From positions 1 to 33,399 of the forward strand of contig NZ_BMIN01000028.1 in the NCBI RefSeq assembly GCF_014642405.1: DNA of 33,399 bases. The letters run 5' to 3'. Source of the DNA: Pontibacillus salipaludis. GTDB taxonomy: Bacteria; Bacillota; Bacilli; Bacillales; BH030062. This document shows positions 1 through 8,726 of the stretch, piece by piece. Within the stretch, counting starts at the first letter, position 1. Every line of letters starts with the position of its first letter. The notes below the pieces were generated by a model. It saw nothing but the letters and a program-made list of their open reading frames with translations. It had not been told where the DNA came from and made no database searches. The position numbers were made by a program, and so were the translations under genes.

Positions 1-122
1 TTTGCCTCCGGCTTCCTTCAGATTCCGGGTCACCCCGGACACCCTTGCCCTTGGCTAACGGCTACAACGACCTTCACCGTTCGGGACTCTAACCCTAAAG
101 CTTGCGCCCATGTCGGGCACAC
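1..122 (-). mobile_element. 5' end of a group II intron (partial, runs off the left edge)
   Basis: Read on the minus strand from 122, the sequence opens with GTGTGCCCGACATGGGC, which fits the GUGYG start of group II introns. It continues with the familiar domain I stretch containing GGGTTAGAGTCCCGAAC, CCGTTAGCC, CAAGGGTGTCC and GGAATCTGAAGGAAGC. I recognise this as the conserved 5' region of bacterial group II introns that encode a reverse transcriptase. Only about 122 nt are in the window, so EBS elements, the maturase ORF and domains V/VI cannot be seen and the class is not assigned. It is inserted in bioB in the sense orientation, so accurate splicing could restore the gene. Confidence 0.85.
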
Positions 123-197
123 ATCAAGGACAGCCAAAGCTTCTTTGTCTGTCACTTCTTGCCCTTCTAACACTTTTCCCGCTAACTCTCTCCACAT
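123..197 (-). CDS. bioB: Biotin synthase BioB, N-terminal exon (25 codons, interrupted by the intron)
   Basis: The ATG at 197 is preceded by a G-rich ribosome binding site (GGGGGGGAG) and lies 23 nt after the bioY stop. It opens a frame reading MWRELAGKVLEGQEVTDKEA then LAVLD, which ends exactly where the group II intron begins at 122. The pattern (ELA.KVL.G.E.T..EAL.VL) is typical of the BioB N-terminus that precedes the radical-SAM barrel. BioB inserts sulfur into dethiobiotin. The Fe-S and SAM-binding parts would lie beyond the intron, outside the window. The gene is either spliced in trans-parent fashion or inactivated; the sequence here cannot decide. The product assignment rests on 25 residues plus the bioY context and BirA operator. 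Confidence 0.75.
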
Positions 198-220
198 CCT
201 GCTCCCCCCCTATTGTTTCA

Positions 221-826
221 TTAAGCTACCGATTTGCGTCTTTCTCGCCTAAACTGGCTGTTCGCGAGTACACTTCGCTCAAGACGAAGTCCTAAGAAAC
301 CAGCCACAACACTTAATGCTATATCTTTTGGCAATGGGAATACCATCCATCCCCAGGCCATCGTATAGGTAAACCCTTCTGGTGCATCAAACCATAAAAC
401 GTATGCTGCATACATCCAGTTTGTACCGAAGATATAATTGACGGCCATCCCTGTAAGAGCAGCAGCGATATACATCGGTAGCGTACGCTTCATCTCTACC
501 ATTTTCCCTACAATATAAGCACAAGCGATATAAGATATAATAAATCCAAACGTAGGGCCCATCAGCATTCCTGCCCCACCTTTAAACTGTGCAAATATAG
601 GCGTTCCAGCTAATCCAAGCAGCATATAGACAAGCATTGAAAAAGCTCCCAGTCGACTCCCAAGAACAAGCCCCGCCAGGATTGCGAAGAACGTCTGAAG
701 CGTAATCGGTACCCCACCGATTACCATAAAGGGAGCAATACTTGTTATGTTAGCCCCCACAGCCATCATAGCCACAAATAAACTCCCCATTGTAATGTCT
801 AAAGCTGACCACTTTCTCTTAACCAT
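221..826 (-). CDS. bioY: Biotin transporter BioY (ECF substrate-specific component)
   Basis: A 201-residue, very hydrophobic protein with about six membrane segments. It carries BioY hallmarks: GGVPITLQTFFAILAG near residues 38-53, the YMLLGLAGTPIFAQF-GG segment near 67-84 and a GPTFGF motif near 90-95. BioY is the membrane S-component that captures biotin, either alone or with the shared ECF energising module (no EcfA/T genes are here). The start ATG follows GGGGAGG with a suitable gap. It is the first gene of a bioY-bioB transcription unit (23 nt between them) and lies behind a GTTAAC-N15-GTTAAC operator, so BirA-biotin repression is expected. The length is normal for the family. Confidence 0.93.
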   Translation of the reverse strand: MVKRKWSALDITMGSLFVAMMAVGANITSIAPFMVIGGVPITLQTFFAILAGLVLGSRLGAFSMLVYMLLGLAGTPIFAQFKGGAGMLMGPTFGFIISYIACAYIVGKMVEMKRTLPMYIAAALTGMAVNYIFGTNWMYAAYVLWFDAPEGFTYTMAWGWMVFPLPKDIALSVVAGFLGLRLERSVLANSQFRRERRKSVA

Positions 827-845
827 CTTTTAACCTCCCCTTTTC

Positions 846-872
846 GTTAACTCATTCACGTTAACGGTTAAC
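846..872. promoter_or_regulatory. BirA-type biotin operator upstream of bioY
   Basis: Two GTTAAC half-sites (846-851 and 867-872) are separated by exactly 15 bp, the right one extended as GGTTAACAT. This is the layout of Bacillus BirA operators. A third GTTAAC lies between them at 860-865. The site is 20 bp upstream of the bioY start. A plausible -10 (TATGAT, complement of 888-893) lies just upstream, but I see no good -35, so the promoter is not placed. Confidence 0.8.
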
Positions 873-1088
873 ATTTAAAAATAGAGTATCATAGATTGGG
901 AGAAAATTCATTATAAAATTTATGTTCTTTCTTGAATCACTTTGTTTGTTCAGAAATAGGGATTGTTGAAGAATCGGGGCTGAGATAATGTTTCCGTTTG
1001 TGTTAACTGGGCGGAAACCTGGGATAAGCTAGAGGTCTCCACTCCTCCAAAATTTAAGCTGTAAGGCCGTTTTTACAACCTTTAGCCA

Positions 1089-1213
1089 GGGGTGGCTTGG
1101 GAACGAGGAGACTCCTGCGGGAGAAAGAGGTTGATGAGCCCCCGGAGTGAACGAAGTGAGGGAGGAGGCTCAACAGCTCGCCCGCGGAAAGCGAGTCGTT
1201 CCCAAGCCACCCC
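1089..1213. repeat. Dispersed hairpin repeat, family A, copy 1
   Basis: A 125-bp element with perfect 18-bp terminal inverted repeats (GGGGTGGCTTGGGAACGA at 1089-1106, its reverse complement at 1196-1213). Inside are the family core GAGACTCCTGCGGGAGAAAG and the GCGGAAAGCGAGT motif near the right end. The same core recurs at 13453-13642 and 33204-33270. Such elements are common in Bacillaceae intergenic regions. No protein is encoded. The rest of 873-1246 holds nothing I can identify. Confidence 0.85.
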
Positions 1214-1246
1214 TAGCCCTCATTGACATAACGGCCCCATCTACAC

Positions 1247-1291
1247 AAAAAAGCCTATGAGCACTGTCGTTAAGAAGGTACTCATAGGCTT
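1247..1291 (-). terminator. Intrinsic terminator after the unknown membrane protein gene
   Basis: Perfect 11-bp stem AAGCCTATGAG (1251-1261) with CTCATAGGCTT (1281-1291), followed on the minus strand by a T run (complement of 1247-1252). It lies just downstream of the stop at 1299 and would also end read-through from glpD. Confidence 0.85.
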
Positions 1292-1298
1292 TGTGTTT

Positions 1299-2144
1299 TT
1301 ACATGCTTCGTCGGTGATTTATCATATACAAGAACAGCTGCAGCGATTCGGGCATGGCCTCTTGGTCATAGCGTTGCAAGAGGAAACCTGATTTAGATCC
1401 AAAGCGATCGGCGGCTTCGATTGGAATTGCATCTTTTTTCATTTCCACTACACTTAGCTGCTCCGGGTCTAACACCGTAATGGAGTCCATAAACTTGTCA
1501 GAAGTCGCCTGCCAAAGAAGGCGGTCTTGTTCATACATGTAGAACGTTAATCCTCCACCTTTTTTCCACACAGCTTCCATATAATAAGCCAAGGCGCCTT
1601 TAGGTGTTCTGACATAATATCGAGCTTTTAGGCCGCCTTTTTTCTCAACCTTATACTTCATTTGACCCTTTGCATTATAATAAGCAAACCATCTAGGAGC
1701 AAATGGATGAGCGCTTAGGATGGCTGCAATTCCAGTTGCGATCTTCCAGTACCACGGTCCATCCTCATGTATATAAGAATAGAGATCCCCGTGCAAATCA
1801 TACAGACGTCCTGTATGTTCATAGGTCACTTCTGTACTTAGATACATTTTCATCGGCCATCCTTCAAGAGAGGACTGACTTAACGGATCAGGCTGCTGTT
1901 CAGCTAACTTCGAGAAACGAAAATCCCTTGCAGCACTCCCCATTATCGCAATACCTATAAAGAAAAATGGCAGTGCAATAACGAAGAAATTCAACGTGTT
2001 AAATGAAAAAAGGAAAGGGGATAAGAACACAAGGAGTGTAATCCCCAAAAAGATACTTCCTAATTTGACTTGGCGCTTCGCATCATTCCGCAACAGTTCC
2101 TGCATATTTTGCATACTCTCACCCATTTCAACTATTCTACTCAT
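1299..2144 (-). CDS. Unknown membrane-anchored protein downstream of glpD
   Basis: I do not recognise a family. The 281-residue frame has a charged N-terminus, two close hydrophobic segments (roughly residues 29-47 and 50-70, FLGITLLVFLSPFLFSF and FFVIALPFFFIGIAIMG), then about 200 soluble residues rich in Tyr, Trp and Lys with beta-like patterns (for example YVRTPKGALAYYMEAVWKK). The soluble part is probably cytoplasmic if both segments form a hairpin. The gene follows the glpD stop by only 32 nt on the same strand and ends in its own terminator, so co-transcription with glpD is likely. No start has a strong ribosome site. ATG codons at 2144, 2126, 2114 and 2105 are all possible; GGTGAG sits just before 2114. 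A role in glycerol use is suggested by position only. Confidence 0.75.
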   Translation of the reverse strand: MSRIVEMGESMQNMQELLRNDAKRQVKLGSIFLGITLLVFLSPFLFSFNTLNFFVIALPFFFIGIAIMGSAARDFRFSKLAEQQPDPLSQSSLEGWPMKMYLSTEVTYEHTGRLYDLHGDLYSYIHEDGPWYWKIATGIAAILSAHPFAPRWFAYYNAKGQMKYKVEKKGGLKARYYVRTPKGALAYYMEAVWKKGGGLTFYMYEQDRLLWQATSDKFMDSITVLDPEQLSVVEMKKDAIPIEAADRFGSKSGFLLQRYDQEAMPESLQLFLYMINHRRSM

Positions 2145-2176
2145 TCTTACGGATAGAAGAGGGTAGAGGTTTCACT

Positions 2177-3841
2177 TTATTGAGCAGGAATTGGTGTTAC
2201 GGCTTCTTCTAATAGCTCAATAAGTTCATAAATGTAAATGTCGATCTGCTCATCGGTCCAGTTGAATGTTCTAGCCATATAAGCAATAACAGACTCTTTG
2301 TGCTTATGAACCCAATGGATATCAAAGAATAGTGCACCTGTACGGCGAATGAAGAAGTCGACTGGCTTAGCCGTTAGCTCATACTCCATTCCATACTTCA
2401 GCATCGCGAATACAAGCGGGTCTAAGCCTTCGCGTTCAGCTTCATCTTTATTATTCTGATAGAATTCAAAGACTTTACCAACGTTAGCACCATATAGTTG
2501 CACAAGCCCACGTGCTTGTTCTTCGGTTAAGCCGTAAGCCACACCTTCACCTGTTTTACGTTCTTTGAATTTTTGGAAGCCTTTCGCTCCCCCTACTTCA
2601 CCACCAGAAACAGGCAGTTCTTTCGTTTGGCTCTTCGGATAGTTTTTACCATTTTCATCTTTTAAGTGATCCGTTACAAGGTCAATTACATTCTCAGCCA
2701 TCTTACGGTAACCAGTTAGCTTACCTCCAGCGATAGAAATCAGTCCAGAATCCGATTCAAAGATCTCATCCTTACGAGAAATTTCAGATGGGTCTTTTCC
2801 TTCTTCGTGGATTAATGGACGAAGGCCTGCCCAACTTGATTCAACATCATTTGCTGTAATAGATAGAGTTGGGAACATATAATCAATGGCACTTAAGATA
2901 TAATCACGATCATCCACTGTCATTTTAGGATGAGCTATTTCACCTTCGTATACCGTATCAGTAGTTCCCACATACGTTTTACCATCGCGTGGAATAGCAA
3001 AGACCATACGATCGTCAGGTGTATCAAAATAGATCGCTTGTTGAAGCGGGAATGTTTGTTGATCAAATACAAGGTGTACCCCTTTAGTTAGCTGTAGGGT
3101 TTTCCCTTTCTTAGATCCATCTTTTTCACGAAGCGTATCCACCCAAGGTCCACCAGCATTGATAATTTTCTTCGCATATAAGTGACGACGTTCACCACTT
3201 AACTGGTCTTCCACTTCAACACCTGTTACTTTCCCTTCTTCATAAAGGAAATCTACCACTTTTGTATAGTTAAGAGCATGGGCTCCTTTTTGAACAGCTT
3301 TCTTCATAACTTCAAGCGTAAGACGAGCATCATCTGTACGGTACTCAACGTAGTACCCACCGCCTTTAAGACCATTACGTTTCACAAGTGGTTCACGCTT
3401 TAACGTTTCCTTAGCTGAAAGCATCTTACGTCGCTCGCTCTTCTTAACACCAGCTAAGTAATCATAAACACGCAGACCTAAATTTGTAGAAAGAGGTCCG
3501 AAGTTCCCGCCTTTATGGAACGGCAATAGCATCCATTCAGGTGTCGTAACGTGAGGTCCGTTTTGATAAACGATATCACGCTCTTTCCCTACCTCTGCTA
3601 CCATCGCAACTTGGAATTGTTTTAAGTAACGTAGACCACCATGAACGAGTTTCGTTGAACGACTCGATGTACCAGCAGCAAAGTCTTGCATTTCTAGAAC
3701 ACCTGTTGTTAACCCTCGCGTAGCAGAATCAAGCGCAATCCCCGCACCTGTAATTCCACCACCAATAACTAACACATCAAGGGTTTCTTTCTCCATCTCA
3801 TTATAGATCTCATTACGTTGTAAACTAGAAAATGTCTTCAT
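2177..3841 (-). CDS. glpD: Aerobic glycerol-3-phosphate dehydrogenase
   Basis: A 554-residue FAD enzyme that oxidises glycerol-3-phosphate to dihydroxyacetone phosphate and passes electrons to the quinone pool at the membrane. The N-terminus holds the dinucleotide-binding motif DVLVIGGGITGAGIALDSAT (about residues 22-41), followed by the FAD-dependent oxidoreductase signature GTSSRSTKLVHGGLRYLKQF. A second conserved region, RDGKTYVGTTDT, and SIAGGKLTGYR lie in the middle, with a C-terminal alpha-helical GlpD domain from about 400. The length matches Bacillus GlpD. The start follows AAGGAGCG with an 8-nt gap. It has its own promoter and GlpP-type leader at 4185-4284, separated from the coding start by a long repeat-filled untranslated region. 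Confidence 0.97.
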   Translation of the reverse strand: MKTFSSLQRNEIYNEMEKETLDVLVIGGGITGAGIALDSATRGLTTGVLEMQDFAAGTSSRSTKLVHGGLRYLKQFQVAMVAEVGKERDIVYQNGPHVTTPEWMLLPFHKGGNFGPLSTNLGLRVYDYLAGVKKSERRKMLSAKETLKREPLVKRNGLKGGGYYVEYRTDDARLTLEVMKKAVQKGAHALNYTKVVDFLYEEGKVTGVEVEDQLSGERRHLYAKKIINAGGPWVDTLREKDGSKKGKTLQLTKGVHLVFDQQTFPLQQAIYFDTPDDRMVFAIPRDGKTYVGTTDTVYEGEIAHPKMTVDDRDYILSAIDYMFPTLSITANDVESSWAGLRPLIHEEGKDPSEISRKDEIFESDSGLISIAGGKLTGYRKMAENVIDLVTDHLKDENGKNYPKSQTKELPVSGGEVGGAKGFQKFKERKTGEGVAYGLTEEQARGLVQLYGANVGKVFEFYQNNKDEAEREGLDPLVFAMLKYGMEYELTAKPVDFFIRRTGALFFDIHWVHKHKESVIAYMARTFNWTDEQIDIYIYELIELLEEAVTPIPAQ

Positions 3842-3949
3842 TTCAAATTCGCTCCTTTTTCCAATACTCCGATTCAGTTGCCTACAATTATGGTATACCC
3901 AAGAATCGCCCCACGTACGCTAGAGATTTTCAAGCAATGTGCCACTCTC

Positions 3950-4177
3950 AAAAGCGGAAGGGCCCCACTTATCCCCGACTTGCTTAAGCATTAATGTGCA
4001 ATGAAGCGTTTTTCTTCATGGAACATTCATGCTTAAGACCTCGAGGGGATGGGCCCTGCAGCTGGACGTCACCAAAAGCGGAAGGGCCCTGCTTATCCCC
4101 GACCTGCTTAAGCATGAACGTACCATGAAGCGGTTTTTCTTCATGGAACGGCCATGCTTAAGACCTCGAGGGGATGA
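3950..4177. repeat. Tandem 124-bp repeat with long hairpins inside the glpD 5' untranslated region
   Basis: Copy one starts at AAAAGCGGAAGGGCCC (3950) and copy two at 4074, giving a period of 124 bp; the second is cut short near 4177. Each copy folds on itself: ATCCCC pairs with GGGGAT, GCTTAAGCAT with ATGCTTAAG, and ATGAAG with CTTCAT around a T-rich loop. The copies differ at scattered positions. They lie between the leader terminator and the glpD start, so both hairpins would be in the read-through mRNA. The remaining 3842-3949 shows nothing identifiable apart from the glpD ribosome site. Confidence 0.85.
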
Positions 4178-4184
4178 GTAGGCA

Positions 4185-4272
4185 TAAAAAAAGAGACCAC
4201 AAACCCCTTTACAGTTTTCCCGTAAAGGATTTGTGGTCTCTCCGTTTCTCCAACCGAATCGTGTTAACTTGT
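4185..4272 (-). promoter_or_regulatory. GlpP-responsive leader of glpD (terminator/antiterminator)
   Basis: On the minus strand the transcript would start near 4272 with ACAAGTTAACA, then pass CGGAGAGACCAC, and enter a strong hairpin: AGAGACCACAAA (complement of 4230-4241) with its partner at 4192-4203, inner stem CCTTTAC/GTAAAGG, followed by a run of U (complement of 4185-4191). The same 5' motif, CGGAGAGA and a terminator appear in the glpF leader. GlpP of B. subtilis is known to prevent termination in the glpD leader when glycerol-3-phosphate is present; assignment here is by that precedent plus glpP next door. Confidence 0.85.
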
Positions 4273-4278
4273 AATTTT

Positions 4279-4284
4279 ATTATA
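4279..4284 (-). promoter_or_regulatory. -10 element of the glpD promoter
   Basis: A perfect TATAAT on the minus strand lies about 7 nt before the shared leader start motif, just where the glpF leader has its -10. The -35 is weak (TGTGCA with a 16-bp gap is the best I find), as expected if expression depends mainly on antitermination. Confidence 0.6.
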
Positions 4285-4325
4285 ACAGAATTTTAAGGTT
4301 TGCACATCATTCTGCTTAAATTGAC

Positions 4326-5831
<1,506 letters not shown>

Positions 5832-5841
5832 TTACCTTAAA

Positions 5842-6672
5842 TTATGCGTTCGCACGGGATGACTGAACATCCTCATTGTTTGCTTTCTTCAATTCTTTAC
5901 GCGCGGCTGTTAAAAAGATAGCTAAAATAATTACAGTAAATACCCAAAAGGCTACCATGAGATCGTTCACAAAGAAAGCTTTATAGAAAAGACCACCGTA
6001 GATTCCCCCGAGTATGGGTCCAAAGAGCGGAACCCAGGCGTATCTCCAATCTGATGTTCCCTTACCTGGAATCGGTAAAACATAGTGAGCAATACGAGGT
6101 CCAATATCACGAGCAGGGTTAATCGCATACCCTGTAGTACCACCAAGTGACATACCAATCGCGGTAATAAGAAGTCCTACAATTGCTGGATTTAATCCTT
6201 GTGTAAAATCGTTAGCTCCAATGAATAATAGTCCCATTACTAACATAAACGTCCCTATGATTTCGCTTACAAAGTTAGATAAAGGACTTCGAATCGCTGG
6301 ATCGGTTGAGAACACCGCCAACTTCGCACCTTTGTCTTCTGTTTCTTTCCAGTGAGGTAAATAGTGAAAGAAAACAACTATTGCCCCTATAAAGGCACCT
6401 ATTAACTGTGCACTTAAGTATTTCGGAACTTTGCTCCATGGGAATTCTCCTACCATAGCAAAGCCTAGTGTTACAGCTGGGTTAATGTGTGCTCCACTGA
6501 CTTTCCCAACAGCGTAGACCGCAAGCATTACAGCAAGGCCCCACCCAAAAGATATTAATACCCAACTGGTACCTTCAGCTTTTGACCCTTTAAGTACAAC
6601 GCCACCTACGACGCCACCTCCAAAGATGATCAGGATCATTGTGCCGATCATTTCGCCTATAAATTCTGTCAT
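5842..6672 (-). CDS. glpF: Glycerol uptake facilitator (aquaglyceroporin)
   Basis: A 276-residue MIP-family channel that lets glycerol diffuse across the membrane. The two pore motifs are visible: NPA at residues 64-66 (SGAHINPAVTLGF) and NPARD at 185-189 (GYAINPARDIGPR). The Asp after the second NPAR is typical of glycerol facilitators rather than strict water channels. Six membrane segments fit the hydrophobic pattern. A roughly 20-residue polar C-terminal tail ends the protein. The start ATG follows AGAAGG. It is the first gene of glpFK, driven by the promoter at 6832-6860 with an overlapping cre site and the leader terminator at 6730-6792. Confidence 0.96.
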   Translation of the reverse strand: MTEFIGEMIGTMILIIFGGGVVGGVVLKGSKAEGTSWVLISFGWGLAVMLAVYAVGKVSGAHINPAVTLGFAMVGEFPWSKVPKYLSAQLIGAFIGAIVVFFHYLPHWKETEDKGAKLAVFSTDPAIRSPLSNFVSEIIGTFMLVMGLLFIGANDFTQGLNPAIVGLLITAIGMSLGGTTGYAINPARDIGPRIAHYVLPIPGKGTSDWRYAWVPLFGPILGGIYGGLFYKAFFVNDLMVAFWVFTVIILAIFLTAARKELKKANNEDVQSSRANA

Positions 6673-6729
6673 AATATACCTTCTTTCCTTAGATGCTGGC
6701 TTAGATAGCTATACCACTTTTAGACACAT

Positions 6730-6824
6730 AAAAAACCACACGCTTCTTGTTTTGGACGATCTCACATCGAAAGTCCTACAAGTGCGTGTGGTTCTCCTTC
6801 TCTCCGCCACTAATGTTAACTTGT
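6730..6824 (-). promoter_or_regulatory. GlpP-responsive leader of glpFK, including its terminator hairpin
   Basis: The transcript starts near 6824 with the same ACAAGTTAACA as the glpD leader, followed by GGCGGAGAGAAGGAGAACCAC. A hairpin then forms between ACCACACGC...CTTGT and its partner (about 6777-6792 with 6736-6751, one imperfect position), followed by a U run (complement of 6730-6735). The layout matches GlpP-controlled antitermination. Confidence 0.82.
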
Positions 6825-6831
6825 GACGTCT

Positions 6832-6860
6832 ACTATACTATCTATTGAAAACGCTGTCAA
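6832..6860 (-). promoter_or_regulatory. SigA promoter of glpFK
   Basis: Minus-strand -35 TTGACA (complement of 6855-6860) and -10 TATAGT (complement of 6832-6837) separated by exactly 17 bp. The -35 lies 2 bp after the glpP stop codon, so glpP and glpFK are separately promoted although glpP transcripts could run in. Confidence 0.85.
6846..6859. promoter_or_regulatory. Catabolite-responsive element (cre) overlapping the glpFK promoter
   Basis: TGACAGCGTTTTCA on the minus strand matches the CcpA site consensus TGWNANCGNTNWCA at every fixed position. It covers the -35 and part of the spacer, so CcpA bound with P-Ser-HPr would block RNA polymerase. hprK is in the same window. Confidence 0.85.
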
Positions 6861-6862
6861 CA

Positions 6863-7411
6863 CTATTCTATTTCCCATAATTCTTTCCTAGATGTTGAAA
6901 CGGCATGAGCTCCTGCTGTTAATGCCAATTGAACATCTTCCTTTGTTCTAATTAAACCACCTGCAATAATCGGGATCCCTAACTCTTCTTTAATTTCAGA
7001 AATAAATGACGGGATTAACCCTGGTAAAACTTCAACATAATCTGGTTGAGTCTTTTTCATGATGGCTACATTCCGATCAAGCGCTTGACTGTCTATAAGG
7101 AATAAACGTTGAACCGCTAAGATATTGTGTCTTTTAGCAGCTGTTATGACATTAGACCTTGTTGAAATGACACCGTGAGGTTTTACTTCATGAAATAAGA
7201 ACTCCAAACCGTAATCATCATTTTTTAGCCCTTGAATTAAATCAGTATGAACAAGAATTTTCTTTCCGTGCTTCCGCGCTTTCCTAACTAACTTAGGTAA
7301 CAACGACAACCTTGTTTCTAATAAAATGATCACTTCCTCATCACTCTCAAGTAGCTGTTCAAAATGCTTAATACTCTTAACCGCCGACAAAACCCCCTTC
7401 GGCAACTCCAT
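6863..7411 (-). CDS. glpP: Glycerol-3-phosphate-responsive antiterminator GlpP
   Basis: An RNA-binding antiterminator of about 182 residues with a TIM-barrel-like fold. Conserved segments include HGKKILVHTDLIQGLKNDDY, then GLEFL, KPHGVISTRSNVITAAK, QRLFLIDSQAL, DYVEVLPGLIPSFI and GIPIIAGGLIRTKEDV. These match Bacillus GlpP closely by memory of the family. With glycerol-3-phosphate bound, GlpP lets RNA polymerase pass leader terminators of glpFK and glpD. Two GlpP-type leaders lie downstream at 6730-6824 and 4185-4272. I chose the ATG at 7411 because AGGAGG then sits 7 nt upstream; the ATG at 7417 overlaps that site. No separate promoter is evident in the 7412-7530 gap. Confidence 0.93.
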   Translation of the reverse strand: MELPKGVLSAVKSIKHFEQLLESDEEVIILLETRLSLLPKLVRKARKHGKKILVHTDLIQGLKNDDYGLEFLFHEVKPHGVISTRSNVITAAKRHNILAVQRLFLIDSQALDRNVAIMKKTQPDYVEVLPGLIPSFISEIKEELGIPIIAGGLIRTKEDVQLALTAGAHAVSTSRKELWEIE

Positions 7412-7436
7412 ACCCATTCCTCCTTTAATGAACTAA

Positions 7437-7489
7437 AGGGTGCCTGGCACCCTTTAGCGTTCTACAGCATTACCATACTGAATGGTGTC
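7437..7489. repeat. Short dispersed repeat, family C, copy 1
   Basis: Contains GGGTGCCTGGCACCC, a near-perfect palindrome flanked by CTAAA/TTTAG, and a second GTGTCTGGCACCC about 40 bp to the right. Similar paired motifs with the same spacing occur at 11583-11632 and 19971-20023. Confidence 0.7.
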
Positions 7490-7530
7490 TGGCACCCGTT
7501 TATCCTTTACAGTGGCAAAGTGCAGGTGCA

Positions 7531-7562
7531 AGTAAAAAGGACTAGTGGTCTGCTAGTCCTTT
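7531..7562 (-). terminator. Terminator of the hprK-yvoF operon
   Basis: Stem AAAGGACTAG/CTAGTCCTTT (7553-7562 with 7536-7545) followed by T residues on the minus strand. The upstream arm covers the last codons and stop codon of yvoF. Confidence 0.8.
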
Positions 7563-8080
7563 AAAAAAGTATCTTCTGTCTGACGCCTGGACATTTCTTC
7601 TTGGTCATAGATGACTCGCATAGGATTTCCGCCTACAAAGCAGCCCGGTGGAACGTCTTTATGTACGAGCGTTCCAGCTGAAACGATTGCGTCGTCTCCA
7701 ATCGTTATGCCTGGCAATATGGTTGAGTTTGCCCCAATCATAACGTTACTGCCGATCTTAACATCTCCTAAGCGGTACTCTTTAATCAAGTACTCATGCG
7801 CTAAAATGGTCGTATTATAACCGATCACCGTGTTCCGCCCAACAGAGATTTTTTCCGGAAACATCACATCGAGCATCACCATAAGAGCGAAAGCCGCCTG
7901 GTCACCGACATTCATACGAAGGAATGTACGATATAACCAATTTTTTACCGGCAAAAATGGCGTGTAACGTGCCAGTTGAATGACGACAAAATTCTTGACG
8001 ACCTTCCAAAACGGGACTGTCTTATAGACGTGCCAGAGTGAATTGGCCTCTTTCACCCGGTGACGCTCAGTGTTTCTCAT
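7553..8080 (-). CDS. yvoF: YvoF-like hexapeptide-repeat acetyltransferase
   Basis: A 175-residue protein of the left-handed beta-helix acyltransferase family. Hexapeptide repeats are seen in the second half (ISVGRNTVIGYNTTILAH, VKIGSNVMIGANSTILPG, ITIGDDAIVSAGTLVHKDVP, followed by GCFVGGNPMRVIYD), which is the usual ending of CoA-dependent O- or N-acetyltransferases. His residues near the turn (ILAHEYL) could serve in catalysis. The acceptor is unknown. It is the last gene of hprK-lgt-yvoD-ppaX-yvoF, a Bacillus-conserved order, and starts 4 nt after the ppaX stop, using GGAG inside the end of ppaX. Confidence 0.9.
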   Translation of the reverse strand: MRNTERHRVKEANSLWHVYKTVPFWKVVKNFVVIQLARYTPFLPVKNWLYRTFLRMNVGDQAAFALMVMLDVMFPEKISVGRNTVIGYNTTILAHEYLIKEYRLGDVKIGSNVMIGANSTILPGITIGDDAIVSAGTLVHKDVPPGCFVGGNPMRVIYDQEEMSRRQTEDTFLKD

Positions 8081-8084
8081 AGGA

Positions 8085-8726
8085 TCACTCCATCACGATT
8101 TTTAAAATATCACTTATGTGTTCAAGCATATAGTCTGGTTCTAAGTCATCCAATACTTTACGCCCTTTTACCGTCCAAGCTACACCTGCTGTTTTGGTAC
8201 CGGCATTCTGTCCTGATTCAATATCATGTGTGTTATCCCCTACCATGATTGTCTCTTCTGGCTTCGCATCAAGTTCTTTCATTGCACGGACGACCGGTTC
8301 TGGATGAGGTTTAGCATGGGTTACATCATCTAAAGTTACAATCGTTTCAAATTTATCAGCAATATGGGTAAGTTCAATCCCCATGTCTACCGTTTGGCGC
8401 ATCTTTGTTGTAACAATACCTAGCTTAAATCCTGCTTGCTTAAGTTTTTCTAACGTTTCAACAACACCATCGTAAGCTTCCACGAGACGATCATGATTCT
8501 CATGGTTATGGGTACGATACGTGTTCATCATTTCTTCTACATCTGCTTCTGGATTAATTTTGCGTAAGCTTTCTTCAAGAGGAGGACCAATAAACTTCAG
8601 AACGTCCTCTCTGGTGTATTCCTCGTCAGAATAGGTTTCTGTCGTATGAAGAAACGATGCAATGATTAAATCATTTGTATTAATTAAAGTTCCATCTAAA
8701 TCAAATAGAAGAGTGCGTATGGTCAT
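8085..8726 (-). CDS. ppaX: Pyrophosphatase PpaX (HAD superfamily)
   Basis: A 213-residue HAD hydrolase that splits the pyrophosphate formed when HprK/P dephosphorylates P-Ser-HPr. Motif I is [12 protein letters not shown] (catalytic Asp9 and Asp11), motif II lies at LGIVTTKM, motif III Lys at [10 protein letters not shown] and motif IV at [17 protein letters not shown]. The helical cap includes [21 protein letters not shown] chose the ATG at 8726: a GGAAAGGAAG ribosome site is 8 nt upstream, homologues begin at this point, and the longer frame to 8777 adds an unconserved tail. It overlaps the end of yvoD by 26 nt, suggesting coupled translation. Confidence 0.93.
   Translation of the reverse strand: MTIRTLLFDLDGTLINTNDLIIASFLHTTETYSDEEYTREDVLKFIGPPLEESLRKINPEADVEEMMNTYRTHNHENHDRLVEAYDGVVETLEKLKQAGFKLGIVTTKMRQTVDMGIELTHIADKFETIVTLDDVTHAKPHPEPVVRAMKELDAKPEETIMVGDNTHDIESGQNAGTKTAGVAWTVKGRKVLDDLEPDYMLEHISDILKIVME

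Noticed and set aside
110-295. Plus-strand open frame of 61 codons at the left edge
   Set aside because: It runs antisense over the intron start, the bioB exon and the end of bioY, which have far better support.
3950-4177. Possible CRISPR array at the tandem repeat
   Set aside because: Only two units, 124 bp each, directly abutting with no spacers and with strong internal hairpins.
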